Positions 8,212 through 17,046 of a stretch of DNA of 45,771 nt are shown one piece after another. The translations under genes were made by a program, and so were the position numbers. The notes beneath the pieces were generated by a model that ran no database searches, was not told the DNA's origin, and saw nothing but the letters and a program-made list of their open reading frames with translations. Source of the DNA: Selenomonadaceae bacterium (lineage in GTDB: Bacteria > Bacillota > Negativicutes > Selenomonadales > Selenomonadaceae); contig JAQYBD010000100.1 of assembly GCA_029338835.1 (NCBI GenBank), positions 1 through 45,771 of the forward strand. The letters are read 5' to 3'. Each line of letters starts with the position of its first letter. Position 1 is the first letter of the stretch.

Positions 8212-9024
8212 TTATTTCGTGATATCCTTGCCGAACCACTTCTCCGAGATCTTGGCCATCGTACCGTCAGCCTTCATCTCGTCCATGACTTTCTGCACCT
8301 CATCGCGCAGTTTCTGATTGTCCTTGGCAAAGGCGATGCCGAACTGGCTCACAGGACCGACAGCCACATCAATGGCTTCAATCGTATCCGGGTGCTTGCT
8401 CATGTAATAACGACCCACGATCTCATCGCCGATGACCGCATCGATACGGCCATTCTCAAGATCCATGAATGCCGTCACGAAGTCCGAATACTTCTTGACA
8501 CCCTTGACTTCTTTCTTGAAGAAATCACTGCCATCGATGTACTCTTCTGCCGTGCTGGCACTCTGCGTGCCGACCATCTTGCCGGCCAGGCTCTTTTCAT
8601 CCGTGATGCCCGCCGTGCCTTTCTTCACGAAGATGATCTGGCTATTGTCCATGTACGGGTCAGAAAAGAGCATGTTTTCCTTGCGCTTATCCGTGATGTC
8701 GAGGCCATTCCAGAGGACATTGACACGGCCGCTCTTGAGTTCTGCTTCCTTGCTGGACCAGTCAATGGCCTTGAATTCCACCTCACGGCCCAGGCGCTTG
8801 GACGCTTCTTTTGCCAGATCGACATCGAAGCCCGTGATTTCCCCGCTCTCATCCTTGAAGCCCATCGGTGGGAAATTATCATCAAGGCCAACGATGATTT
8901 TATCGCCGCCGCCCGAAGACGAGGAGCTGGCTGCCGGCTGTTTGCTGCTGCCGCAGCCTGCCACTAGCGCAGCCGACATGACAGCTGCCATACCCAAGGC
9001 AAGGATTTTCTTCCACTTCATCAT
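8212..9024 (-). CDS. Amino-acid ABC transporter substrate-binding lipoprotein (SBP family 3)
   Basis: A 270-residue lipoprotein that captures an amino acid in the periplasm. Lipobox LVAGC places the lipidated Cys near residue 24, followed by a Ser/Gly spacer. The family-3 motif GFDVDLAKEASKRLG is visible near residue 65, as are LSGRVNVLWNGLDITDKRKE-like (about 115) and VIGDEIVGRYY (about 200) segments, all typical of polar amino-acid binding proteins. It is the first gene of its operon, with a consensus promoter upstream and a terminator after it, fitting the excess of binding protein over membrane subunits seen for such systems. The specific ligand is not clear. Confidence 0.94.
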   Translation of the reverse strand: MMKWKKILALGMAAVMSAALVAGCGSSKQPAASSSSSGGGDKIIVGLDDNFPPMGFKDESGEITGFDVDLAKEASKRLGREVEFKAIDWSSKEAELKSGRVNVLWNGLDITDKRKENMLFSDPYMDNSQIIFVKKGTAGITDEKSLAGKMVGTQSASTAEEYIDGSDFFKKEVKGVKKYSDFVTAFMDLENGRIDAVIGDEIVGRYYMSKHPDTIEAIDVAVGPVSQFGIAFAKDNQKLRDEVQKVMDEMKADGTMAKISEKWFGKDITK

Positions 9025-9077
9025 ATCACATCTCTCCCATTTATTTCTTTACCTCTCTAAAGGATTAATATGATGAT

Positions 9078-9106
9078 ATTATACGTTAGACCTGTAACAT
9101 TGTCAA
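9078..9106 (-). promoter_or_regulatory. Consensus sigma-A promoter of the first amino-acid ABC operon
   Basis: On the minus strand a perfect TTGACA (complement of 9101-9106) and a perfect TATAAT (complement of 9078-9083) are separated by exactly 17 bases. Transcription should start near 9071, about 46 bases before the binding-protein ATG. Confidence 0.88.
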
Positions 9107-9116
9107 GTAAAATTCC

Positions 9117-10334
9117 TCATTCATAGCGCAGGGCTTCGATGGGATCCAGGCGAGCCGCCTTGCGAGCCGGATAAATGCCGAAGAAAAGTCCGATGCCCAC
9201 AGCAAAGAAGAATGAGAGCAGGATGGGCAGCATCGTGATCGTCGTGGAAACAACGCCCGTACTCGAGATGATATACGAAGTGCCGCAGCCCACGACGATG
9301 CCGATGAGGCCGCCCACGATGCCGAGTACCATGGATTCAATCATGAATTGCATCATGATATTCTGGAAGGTGGCACCGAGTGCCTTACGTATGCCGATTT
9401 CCCGCGTGCGCTCCGTGACGGAGACCATCATGATGTTCATGATGCCGATGCCGCCGACCAGCAGCGAGATGCTGGCAATGGCTCCGAGCAGGACAGTCAT
9501 CATGGCCGTCGATTGATTGACGGAAGCGATGATGCTCGCCGTATTCTGCACATGGAAATCGTCTTCCTTGCCAGCGGCCAGGCGATGGCGCTGTCGCAGA
9601 AGTGTCGTGATTTCCTCCTGTACCTGGTCGATCTTCTGTGTATCCGTGGCCTGCAGGCTGATGGACTGGACATAAGTAATGCCCATCATGCGTTCCTGTG
9701 CTGTGGTCAGCGGGATGTAGATCACATCATCTTGATCCTGCCCGAAACCCGAACTGCCCTTGGACTCCAGGATGCCAATCACCTTGAACGGCTGATTCTT
9801 GATGCGGATATTCTTGCCGACAGGATTCTCCGTGCCGAACAAGTTCTCTGCGACTGTAGAACCGATAACCGCCACGCGATTGCGCTTCGTCATGTCATCC
9901 TTGCTGATGAAGGAACCGTTGCTGACGACAAGCGAGCGGATCTGCATGAGGTCTGGCGTCACGCCCGTAACCGAAGTGTTCCAGTTCTGATTGCCATTGA
10001 CCACCTGGTATGAAGAACTGACTGTCGGCGACACGTATTGGATATCCTTGATCTTGGCTGCGATGGCCTTCGCATCATCGTATTTAAGTGTCTGCATGGA
10101 GCCGGCAGCACCACGCGGGCCGCCGCGGTTCGAGGATCCCGGCATGATGGTGATGGTATTGGCTCCAAGGCTCTCGAAATTTGATGTAATGCCCGTGCGC
10201 ACGCCCATGCCGACCGAGACGAGCGCGATGACGGCGGCCACACCGATGATGACGCCAAGCATCGTCAGGAGCGAGCGCATCTTGTTGGCCAGGAGCGCAT
10301 GAATAGCCATGACAAAGCATTCCTTAAACAACAT
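9117..10334 (-). CDS. MacB-type ABC transporter permease
   Basis: A 405-residue inner membrane protein with one N-terminal helix, a large periplasmic domain (about residues 45-280) and three C-terminal helices: the MacB/FtsX-like topology of mechanotransmission transporters. N-terminal [27 protein letters not shown] region and C-terminal [38 protein letters not shown] motifs are diagnostic. I start it at the ATG at 10334, whose reading frame begins inside the last codons of the ATPase gene; the open frame further upstream (to 10691) only mirrors the ATPase gene. The ATPase is a separate protein here, unlike E. coli MacB in which both are fused. With adaptor and TolC-like channel upstream it forms a tripartite efflux pump. 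Confidence 0.93.
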   Translation of the reverse strand: MLFKECFVMAIHALLANKMRSLLTMLGVIIGVAAVIALVSVGMGVRTGITSNFESLGANTITIMPGSSNRGGPRGAAGSMQTLKYDDAKAIAAKIKDIQYVSPTVSSSYQVVNGNQNWNTSVTGVTPDLMQIRSLVVSNGSFISKDDMTKRNRVAVIGSTVAENLFGTENPVGKNIRIKNQPFKVIGILESKGSSGFGQDQDDVIYIPLTTAQERMMGITYVQSISLQATDTQKIDQVQEEITTLLRQRHRLAAGKEDDFHVQNTASIIASVNQSTAMMTVLLGAIASISLLVGGIGIMNIMMVSVTERTREIGIRKALGATFQNIMMQFMIESMVLGIVGGLIGIVVGCGTSYIISSTGVVSTTITMLPILLSFFFAVGIGLFFGIYPARKAARLDPIEALRYE

Positions 10335-11055
10335 CCATGACCACACCCTTTCCTTCATCGCGCGTAATCTGGCCATCGCGCACGAGCAGCTGACGGCTTG
10401 CACAGGCCGCGATTTCCGGCTCATGCGTGACCAGGATGATCGTGCGCCCTTTTTCATGCATGCTTTCAAAAATCTCCATGATTTCCTTCGTGGACTTCGT
10501 ATCGAGATTGCCTGTCGGCTCATCAGCCATGATGATATGCGGATCGTTGACGAGCGCGCGCGCGATGGCGACACGCTGCCGCTGGCCACCCGAGAGTTCG
10601 TTGGGCAGATGATCCGCACGGTCCTTGAGCCCGACGGCCGCCAAGAAATGCATGGCGCGTTCCATGCGTTCCTTGTGACCGACCCCCGCATAGATCAATG
10701 GTAAAGCAACATTTTCAAGGGCCGAGATGCGTGAGAGCAGATTGAAATTCTGGAAAACGAAGCCGATCTTCTTATTGCGGGTCTTCGCCAAGGCATCGTC
10801 GTCGAGTCCTGCCACTTCCTCACCATCGAGTTTGTAAGAGCCTTCCGTCGGACGGTCCAGGCAGCCCAGGATATTCATGAGTGTGGATTTACCGGAACCA
10901 GATGGCCCCATCAAAGCAGCAAACTCCCCCTGATAGATATTTGTCGTAATGCCATTGAGCGCCGCGAGTTCTTCGCCGCCAATATGATAGATTTTCTTGA
11001 TGCCATGGAGCTGGATGGTCGCATATCGCTCCTCAAGCTGCTGTACTTCTGCCAT
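10324..11055 (-). CDS. MacB/LolD-type ABC transporter ATP-binding protein
   Basis: A 243-residue ATPase with Walker [11 protein letters not shown]-loop [18 protein letters not shown], signature [15 protein letters not shown], Walker [13 protein letters not shown] and switch His in LVTHEPE. The GNLD after Walker B and the NFNLL Q-loop are typical of the MacB/LolD/FtsE group. A GGAAGG site precedes the ATG at 11055. The 3' end overlaps the permease start by 11 bases, coupling their translation. It supplies energy for conformational coupling across the envelope rather than for classical substrate translocation. Confidence 0.94.
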   Translation of the reverse strand: MAEVQQLEERYATIQLHGIKKIYHIGGEELAALNGITTNIYQGEFAALMGPSGSGKSTLMNILGCLDRPTEGSYKLDGEEVAGLDDDALAKTRNKKIGFVFQNFNLLSRISALENVALPLIYAGVGHKERMERAMHFLAAVGLKDRADHLPNELSGGQRQRVAIARALVNDPHIIMADEPTGNLDTKSTKEIMEIFESMHEKGRTIILVTHEPEIAACASRQLLVRDGQITRDEGKGVVMDVV

Positions 11056-11069
11056 TTTGCCTTCCCACC

Positions 11070-12197
11070 TCAGAACATGGGGCCGCCGCGCCTGCTGCCG
11101 GAAGAAGAACTCGAACTCTTCTTGGCAGTATATGTGCTGACAATATCTTCGCCTTCTTCAAGCCCCGAAAGGATTTCCACGTATTCATCACTGTAGATGC
11201 CCGTCGTTACATAACGGTTTTCCTGCGAACCATCGGCATTGCGCACCACAACGTATGAGCCGTTCGCATCGGTCTTGAGCGTCGAGATGGGGACGGCCAG
11301 AGCCTGGCTGCGCGTAGCCGTATTGATCTCAACGCGCGCCGTCATGGCTGGCAACAGCTGGCTGTCCGGGTCATCGACCTCAAGCGTCACATAGTAATAG
11401 ATGACGCTTGCCGAAGACGAAGAACTGCTTGAGGAGCTGGAGCTGGAACTCGTATCCCAGGAATTGCCCGTATCCGTCTGCGAGATTTTCGTGACGCGCG
11501 CCGTGAAGGTCTTGTCCGTATACGTATCCACCGTAAAGGTTGCATCCTGCCCGACCTTGATATTGCCGATATCCGTTTCATCCACCTTGGCCTTGATCTG
11601 CTTGCTCGAAAGATCCGCAATGCGCATGATGACCGTAGGGTTGTCCGAAGTCGCGACGGCCATGGTGCCGACGGTCTTCGGCTCCCCGACTACCGTGCCA
11701 TTGATGGGCGCGGTAATGCTTGTCTCTGCTGCATCGGATTCAGCCTGAGCGAGTTCCGATACTGCCGTATCATAATTCATCTGTGCATCCTCGAGCTGTT
11801 TCTGCGTATCGGCACCAATGCTGTAGAGGTAATTGATGCGATCGTATTCCGCCCTGGTATTCGTCACCTTGTACTGGGCCTGATCACGCTTCGCTTCATA
11901 ATCCTTGGCATCGAGCGTCGCAACGGTCTGTCCGGCCGTGACCTTGTCGTTTTCCTTGACAAGGACCTGCTTGAGACGTGCCGTGATTTTCGAGCTGACC
12001 TCAACGGAATCGACCGGCTGGATCGTACCGGTAGCCGAAACGGTCGACTTCATATCCATGCGGATGACCTTGGTTGTCTCGACGGCAGCAGCCTGCTGCG
12101 CAACCTGCTGGTTCTCATAATACCGGTAACCGCCGAATGCACAGCCGGCAATCAAGGCAACAGCGATACCTATCTTGATTTTCCCATTGATTTTCAT
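11070..12197 (-). CDS. MacA-like periplasmic adaptor (membrane fusion protein)
   Basis: A 375-residue adaptor that bridges the MacB-type pump and the TolC-like channel. Residues 7-25 form an uncleaved membrane anchor ([15 protein letters not shown]). The HlyD/MacA core follows: barrel-sandwich segment [20 protein letters not shown] and [17 protein letters not shown], a short coiled-coil hairpin (about 100-150), the second half of the lipoyl domain ([18 protein letters not shown]) and beta-barrel domains. Oddly, a run of 13 serines (near residue 250, between [13 protein letters not shown] and ASVIYYY) interrupts the beta-barrel region and a second Ser/Gly-rich tail ends the protein. The start at 12197 overlaps the channel gene by four bases (ATGA). 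Confidence 0.93.
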   Translation of the reverse strand: MKINGKIKIGIAVALIAGCAFGGYRYYENQQVAQQAAAVETTKVIRMDMKSTVSATGTIQPVDSVEVSSKITARLKQVLVKENDKVTAGQTVATLDAKDYEAKRDQAQYKVTNTRAEYDRINYLYSIGADTQKQLEDAQMNYDTAVSELAQAESDAAETSITAPINGTVVGEPKTVGTMAVATSDNPTVIMRIADLSSKQIKAKVDETDIGNIKVGQDATFTVDTYTDKTFTARVTKISQTDTGNSWDTSSSSSSSSSSSSSASVIYYYVTLEVDDPDSQLLPAMTARVEINTATRSQALAVPISTLKTDANGSYVVVRNADGSQENRYVTTGIYSDEYVEILSGLEEGEDIVSTYTAKKSSSSSSGSRRGGPMF

Positions 12198-13690
12198 TGC
12201 GAAACGTTCCCTTCTGCCAATTCATGCGCCACATCTTCCGCACTGACTTTTGCGGCTGCAGCCTGCTGCTGGCCCGCCGTCTTCCCGGCAAGCCCCTTCG
12301 TATCCGTATCAGCCTTGGCCCCCTGCGGCTCCACGATTTCCTGCAGACTGCCAGCGGCTGCTGGCAGCGCATCAACCGGTGCATATTTATCCATCAAGGC
12401 TGCTGCGGCCTGCTCGCGGTCATTAAGGCCGATCCCCATGGCATTCTCCACCGTTGCTTTATAGCGTGCATAATCGTATTCGGCACTGATGTAGTTGAGG
12501 CGTGCTGTTGACAGGGCTTCCTGCGCATCGATGATATCGAGCATGAGGCCTTCGCCTGCACGGTACTTTTCCCGCGCAATGAAGTAATCTTCCTCTGCCT
12601 GCTTGACAGCATCGCCAGTGGAATTGAAGCGTTTCTCCGCTTCGCGCATATTGTAATACGCCTGACGGACCGAAAGATCGATGTCCTCCTTATCCTTGTC
12701 AAGTGTCAGTCTCGCAATGTCGCGCTGATTCTCTGCTGCCGTCACCTGCGCACGCGTCACGCCGCTGTCGAAGATATTCCAGCTGAGCGTCAGGCCGCCC
12801 GAAACGCCACGGCTCGAATCGCTGGAGGGCTGAAAGTCGTTATCGCCGCTGACGCCGAGATTCGCCTTGAGCGTCGGCAGGTATCCCGCTTTGGCTGCCT
12901 TGACGGCCTGGTCCTGCTGATCGTATTTATACTGGTCGACGAGCAGGTCCTTGCGGTTGCGGTACGCATAATCAATGCAGGAATCCATATCGATATCGAA
13001 GCGGTCGTATGAGAAGTCCGAAGTGAGCGTCAGCGGCTCATTGCGATCCATATTGATGTAATTGCGCAGCGAGGCCAGATCGACTTCATACGTATTCTGA
13101 GCCTTGATGAGATCCTGCTGGGCGTTGCTGAGCTCTACGGAGGAGCGGATGACATCAATGCGTGCCTTTGAGCCGGCCGCGTAGAGCTGGCTGACATTCG
13201 TGTAGTGATCCTGGTACTTGTCGACGGTTTCCTGGCGCACATCGACGGTACGGCGAGCTTCCAACGCATCGTAATATGCCTTGATGACATCGAGCTTGAG
13301 ATTCTCGCGCTCGCGTTCCGTCGTGAGCTTCGATGCCTGCAAGCCGAGATCACTCTTCTTGATATTGGCCTCATTGGCGCCGCCCGTATAGAGTGGCAGG
13401 GAACCATCGATGCCAAGACTGTTCGAAGAACTCTGTTCCTGTCCATTTTTCTTGCTGCTGGAAAGCCGGTCCGAAGCGGAAACCGAAATCCCGTTCTGAC
13501 CTTTGGCCTCGTCAAGTGCGGCCTGTGAAGCAATCTCGTCCTTCTGCGTGATCCGCAAGCCTGTATTCTTTGACAGTGCCATATCGATGGCATCCTGCAA
13601 TGACAGATCGGCGCACCAGCCATATGGCACGCCCAGGAACATCGCCCCCAGCAGCAGTGCAGCTGTCTTGCCATGACGTCTTTCCTTCAT
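12194..13690 (-). CDS. TolC-like outer membrane efflux channel
   Basis: A 498-residue outer membrane factor with a signal peptide (residues 1-27, cleavage near GWCA-DL) and two OEP repeats of long alpha-helical hairpins (about 28-240 and 250-440), including NTGLRITQKDEIASQAALDE-like and YKATVENAMGIGL segments typical of the family. A C-terminal Ala/Lys-rich tail of about 60 residues after the second repeat is unusually long. I choose the ATG at 13690 because AGGAGG lies 8 bases upstream; an upstream in-frame start at 13714 lacks a site. It heads the operon channel-adaptor-ATPase-permease. Presence of this gene implies an outer membrane in this organism. Confidence 0.93.
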   Translation of the reverse strand: MKERRHGKTAALLLGAMFLGVPYGWCADLSLQDAIDMALSKNTGLRITQKDEIASQAALDEAKGQNGISVSASDRLSSSKKNGQEQSSSNSLGIDGSLPLYTGGANEANIKKSDLGLQASKLTTERERENLKLDVIKAYYDALEARRTVDVRQETVDKYQDHYTNVSQLYAAGSKARIDVIRSSVELSNAQQDLIKAQNTYEVDLASLRNYINMDRNEPLTLTSDFSYDRFDIDMDSCIDYAYRNRKDLLVDQYKYDQQDQAVKAAKAGYLPTLKANLGVSGDNDFQPSSDSSRGVSGGLTLSWNIFDSGVTRAQVTAAENQRDIARLTLDKDKEDIDLSVRQAYYNMREAEKRFNSTGDAVKQAEEDYFIAREKYRAGEGLMLDIIDAQEALSTARLNYISAEYDYARYKATVENAMGIGLNDREQAAAALMDKYAPVDALPAAAGSLQEIVEPQGAKADTDTKGLAGKTAGQQQAAAAKVSAEDVAHELAEGNVSQ

Positions 13691-13734
13691 GAAACCTTGT
13701 CCTCCTAAAACCAATCAAACTATGAAATCTCTCT

Positions 13735-13763
13735 TTTATACGATAGTAAAGGGGTTATGTCAA
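13735..13763 (-). promoter_or_regulatory. Sigma-A promoter of the TolC-MacAB operon
   Basis: On the minus strand TTGACA (complement of 13758-13763) and TATAAA (complement of 13735-13740) are separated by 17 bases, about 45 bases upstream of the channel gene start. Confidence 0.82.
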
Positions 13764-13774
13764 TTTCTTCCATC

Positions 13775-13793
13775 ATACCATATTTTCTGGTAT
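13775..13793. promoter_or_regulatory. Inverted repeat next to the efflux promoter (possible operator)
   Basis: ATACCA (13775-13780) and TGGTAT (13788-13793) form a 6-bp inverted repeat with a 7-base spacer, 11 bases upstream of the -35 of the efflux operon. The size suits a dimeric repressor or activator; no regulator gene is adjacent. Confidence 0.4.
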
Positions 13794-13819
13794 TGCCATA
13801 GATTTGTCACACGAGTATG

Positions 13820-13848
13820 ATAGGATAATAGTGTTATCATTATCCTAT
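13820..13848. promoter_or_regulatory. Inverted repeat between the divergent efflux operon and recQ (possible operator)
   Basis: ATAGGATAAT (13820-13829) and ATTATCCTAT (13839-13848) form a perfect 10-bp inverted repeat around a 9-base spacer. No T tract follows on either strand, so it reads better as a protein-binding site than a terminator. Confidence 0.45.
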
Positions 13849-13953
13849 GATTGTATTAGACATGCATTAAACGAGTATCTAAACATATTGCACATGATTT
13901 TCATATGAACTTCTAATATTTCATTCCCATGACTTACAGACAGGAGGTATTCA

Positions 13954-15750
13954 ATGAGCGATCCATACTTCGAGAAAGCCCGGGAACTCCTGCGCCATTA
14001 TTACGGCTATCCGTCCTTCCGCCCGGCACAGGAACCCGTCATCCGCAGCCTGCTCCAGGGCCGCGATACCGTAGCCGTCATGCCGACAGGCGCGGGGAAA
14101 TCCATCTGCTTCCAGATCCCGGCACTGCTGTTCCCCGGACTGACACTTGTGATTTCCCCGTTGATTTCCCTGATGAAAGATCAGGTCGACGATCTTGTCG
14201 AACAGGGCATTCCCGCCACGTTCCTCAACAGTTCCCTTGCACCGTCCGAAGCCGACGAACGCCTGCACGGCATGGCGTCCGGGCAGTATAAGCTCGTTTA
14301 CATTGCACCGGAACGGCTGGATACGAGTTATTTCCAGCATATCGTCGAACGGCAGTCCATCTCGATGGTCGCGATCGATGAAGCACACTGCCTTTCACAG
14401 TGGGGCCATGATTTCCGGCCGAGCTATCGGCAGATCGCACCATTCATTGCGTCACTGCCGAGCCGCCCGCTCGTCGCCGCCTTCACGGCAACAGCCACAC
14501 CGGAAGTCCGTGCCGACATCATCGCGCTGCTCGGCCTCACCCACCCCGATGTCCATGTCACGGGTTTTGACCGCCCCAACCTCTACTTCGAGGTGCGCCG
14601 TGACGAGAATAAGAAGCGTTTTATCGAGCGCTACATCAAGAAGCATCCTCAAGAAGCCGGCATCATCTATGCCGCTACGCGCAAGGAAGTCGATGCACTC
14701 TACAGCCTGCTCAAGAAAAAGCATCTGGCTGTCAGCCGCTACCATGCAGGACTCAGCGATGCAGAGCGTGAAAAGGCACAAGATGATTTCCTGTACGATA
14801 ACGTACAGGTCATCGTAGCAACCAATGCCTTTGGCATGGGCATCGACAAGAGCAATGTCCGCTTTGTCATCCATTACAACATGCCGCGCAGCATCGAAGC
14901 CTACTATCAGGAAGCGGGACGCGCCGGGCGCGACGGCGAACCCGGCAGCTGCATCCTGCTTTTCTCCCCGCAGGACACGATGACGCAGAAATACCTCATC
15001 GATGTCTCAACGGAAGACGACGAACGCAAGCGTTACAACCTCGGGCGCTTGCAGAAGATGGTCGATTACTGCCATACGCCAGAATGCCTGCGTCATTTCA
15101 TCATTCACTATTTCGGAGAGACAAACACGGGCATGGCATGTGGGAATTGCGGCAACTGCAGGGCTGGACTCGAGAAATGCGATGTGACCATCGACGCCCA
15201 GAAAGTCTTTTCCTGCGTTTACCGCATGCATGAGCGTTTTGGCCTGACACTCGTCGCCCAGGTACTCAAGGGTTCCGCCAACCGCCGCGTGCGCGATCTC
15301 CACCTCGACCAGCTTTCTACCTACGGCCTCATGAAAGAACGCAGCATCCCCGATATCAAGCTGCTCATCCAGCGCTTCATCGCTACCGATTACCTGGGGC
15401 TCACGGAAAGCCGGTATCCCGTCGTTACTTTGAACCCCCCTGCCTACGAAGTACTGCGCGGCAACGCACAGGTCTTCCAGGCCGTATTGCGCGAAGAAGA
15501 GCCTGACGTCCCCCAGGATACCGGCCTTTTCGAGGAGTTGCGGACGCTGCGCAAAACCATCGCGCTACGCGACCACATCCCGCCTTATCTTGTCTTTTCC
15601 GATGCCACCCTGCGCGATATGTGCGAACGGCTGCCACAAAATGCTGACGCCATGCACGAAGTAAAAGGAATCGGTGAATACAAATTGAAAAAATACGGCA
15701 AAGACTTCCTTGACTGCATTCAAGATTACATCAGGAATGTGCATAACTGA
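13954..15750 (+). CDS. recQ: ATP-dependent DNA helicase RecQ
   Basis: A 598-residue 3'-5' helicase acting in recombinational repair and replication restart. Visible in order: Walker A MPTGAGKSICFQIPAL (about residue 45), DEAH box VAIDEAHCLSQWGHDF with the RecQ aromatic-rich loop (about 140), motif IV-VI including YYQEAGRAGRDG (about 320), the RQC zinc-binding Cys set (C377, and CGNCGNCRAG about 395) and a C-terminal HRDC domain (about 520-595). Length and order are standard. An AGGAGG site precedes the ATG. It is one of only two protein genes on the plus strand in this window and is divergent from the efflux operon. Confidence 0.96.
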   Translation: MSDPYFEKARELLRHYYGYPSFRPAQEPVIRSLLQGRDTVAVMPTGAGKSICFQIPALLFPGLTLVISPLISLMKDQVDDLVEQGIPATFLNSSLAPSEADERLHGMASGQYKLVYIAPERLDTSYFQHIVERQSISMVAIDEAHCLSQWGHDFRPSYRQIAPFIASLPSRPLVAAFTATATPEVRADIIALLGLTHPDVHVTGFDRPNLYFEVRRDENKKRFIERYIKKHPQEAGIIYAATRKEVDALYSLLKKKHLAVSRYHAGLSDAEREKAQDDFLYDNVQVIVATNAFGMGIDKSNVRFVIHYNMPRSIEAYYQEAGRAGRDGEPGSCILLFSPQDTMTQKYLIDVSTEDDERKRYNLGRLQKMVDYCHTPECLRHFIIHYFGETNTGMACGNCGNCRAGLEKCDVTIDAQKVFSCVYRMHERFGLTLVAQVLKGSANRRVRDLHLDQLSTYGLMKERSIPDIKLLIQRFIATDYLGLTESRYPVVTLNPPAYEVLRGNAQVFQAVLREEEPDVPQDTGLFEELRTLRKTIALRDHIPPYLVFSDATLRDMCERLPQNADAMHEVKGIGEYKLKKYGKDFLDCIQDYIRNVHN

Positions 15751-15779
15751 CGTTTTGCTCACCTGCGGCAAAGACAGCA

Positions 15780-15831
15780 AAAGACGGCGCTGCCAGCGCG
15801 GAGTTTTCTCCGGCACGGCAGCGCCGTCTTT
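15780..15831. terminator. Bidirectional terminator between recQ and ctpA
   Basis: A perfect 15-bp stem (15780-15794 with 15817-15831) contains a second short stem (CGGAG/CTCCG) in its loop. It lies between the convergent recQ and ctpA genes and can serve both. Confidence 0.8.
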
Positions 15832-15876
15832 GCGTTCCATCACACTTCATGCTTCTTGCCAGCTTCAGGAAGTGTA

Positions 15877-17025
15877 TCACTGCATTTTCTGGCGCAGTAC
15901 TTCCTCCGCTTTCTCAAGCTGCACATCCGTCGTGTCTCCGGGCTGGAAATCCACTTCCACATCCGGTTCTATGCCGATGCCATCGATGCAGCGTCCATTC
16001 GGCGTATAGTATTTGGCGATCGTCAGCTTCAAGGCATCCTTATGGAACATCGGCATGACGACCTGCACCGATCCTTTGCCATAGGATTTCGTGCCCACGA
16101 TGGTCGCCGCTCCCGTATCCTGCAGCGCTCCCGCCAGGATTTCCGAAGCACTGGCACTATTGCCGTCAATCAGGACCACGATCGGATACTTCTCTTCTTC
16201 CAGCTTGGATTCATGGACTTCTTTAGAACCATCGCGTTCAACTACCGAAACAATGGGACCCTTCGGCACGACCATATTCGCGATATTGACACAACTCGTC
16301 ACCAGGCCGCCGGGATTCTCACGCAGATCGATGATAAGCCCTTTCATCCCTTGAGCTTCAAGTTCCTTATAAGCGGCTTCGAATTCCTTATCTGTATTCT
16401 CACTGAATGAAGCAATGCGGATATATCCCATGCCATCCGCGAGCATCTTGCCCTTGGCCGTCTCGATCTTGATGGTCGCCCGCTCGATATCGTAGTCGCT
16501 CTCGCTGCCATCCCGGCTAATGGTGAGCGTAACATGTGTCCCCACTTCTCCGCGGATGTGCATGGCCACCTCTTCGGACTGCATTTCTGACACCGGCGTA
16601 CCGTCAACCGCCAAGATTTCATCACCGGCTTTGAGCCCCGCTTTCTCACCAGGAGTATCCGGCAATACTGAAATGATGGTGACCTTGTTGTCCTTGAAGC
16701 CCATGGTCACACCGATCCCGCCGAATTCCCCCTCGGTATGCGCCTTGAGTTCCTGATACATATCGGCCTGCAGGTAGATGGAGTGCGGATCCCCGAGCGA
16801 CTGCACCATGCCGGAGATGGCTCCATCCATCAGCTGCGAATCATCCACTTCGTTGACATAGCGCGCTTCGATGAAGTGCTTGACGCCAAAGAACCGTGCG
16901 ATATCCCCGGCCTGCTTGAAATTGATGCCCAGCGCAAAGCAAAGGCCGGCAACAGTCAGGCAGGATGATAGCAGAGCGGTTACAAGGATGCCGATGATGA
17001 TTTTTTTCTTGCTCATATGATACAT
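15877..17025 (-). CDS. ctpA: Carboxy-terminal processing protease, S41 family
   Basis: A 382-residue periplasmic serine protease of the CtpA/CtpB group. One N-terminal membrane segment (IIIGILVTALLSSCLTVAGL) anchors it; a PDZ domain follows (about 90-175, FGGIGVTMGFKDNKVTIISV and GDEILAVDGTPV). The S41 catalytic core carries the nucleophile region DGNSASASEILAGAL and the general-base Lys in TKSYGKGSVQ. In other bacteria such proteases trim wall hydrolases and lipoproteins or activate sporulation factors. Three in-frame ATGs lie close together; I prefer the second, since AAGGA abuts the first one and is well spaced from the second. It follows the M23 gene by about 21 bases in the ftsE-ftsX-M23-ctpA operon. 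Confidence 0.93.
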   Translation of the reverse strand: MYHMSKKKIIIGILVTALLSSCLTVAGLCFALGINFKQAGDIARFFGVKHFIEARYVNEVDDSQLMDGAISGMVQSLGDPHSIYLQADMYQELKAHTEGEFGGIGVTMGFKDNKVTIISVLPDTPGEKAGLKAGDEILAVDGTPVSEMQSEEVAMHIRGEVGTHVTLTISRDGSESDYDIERATIKIETAKGKMLADGMGYIRIASFSENTDKEFEAAYKELEAQGMKGLIIDLRENPGGLVTSCVNIANMVVPKGPIVSVVERDGSKEVHESKLEEEKYPIVVLIDGNSASASEILAGALQDTGAATIVGTKSYGKGSVQVVMPMFHKDALKLTIAKYYTPNGRCIDGIGIEPDVEVDFQPGDTTDVQLEKAEEVLRQKMQ

Positions 17026-17046
17026 TTGACACATTCCTTATCTTTC

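Noticed and set aside
10335..10691. N-terminal extension of the MacB permease reading frame
   Set aside because: It overlaps the ATPase gene in another frame, is Arg/Ser-rich noise, and the family N-terminus begins at the ATG at 10334.
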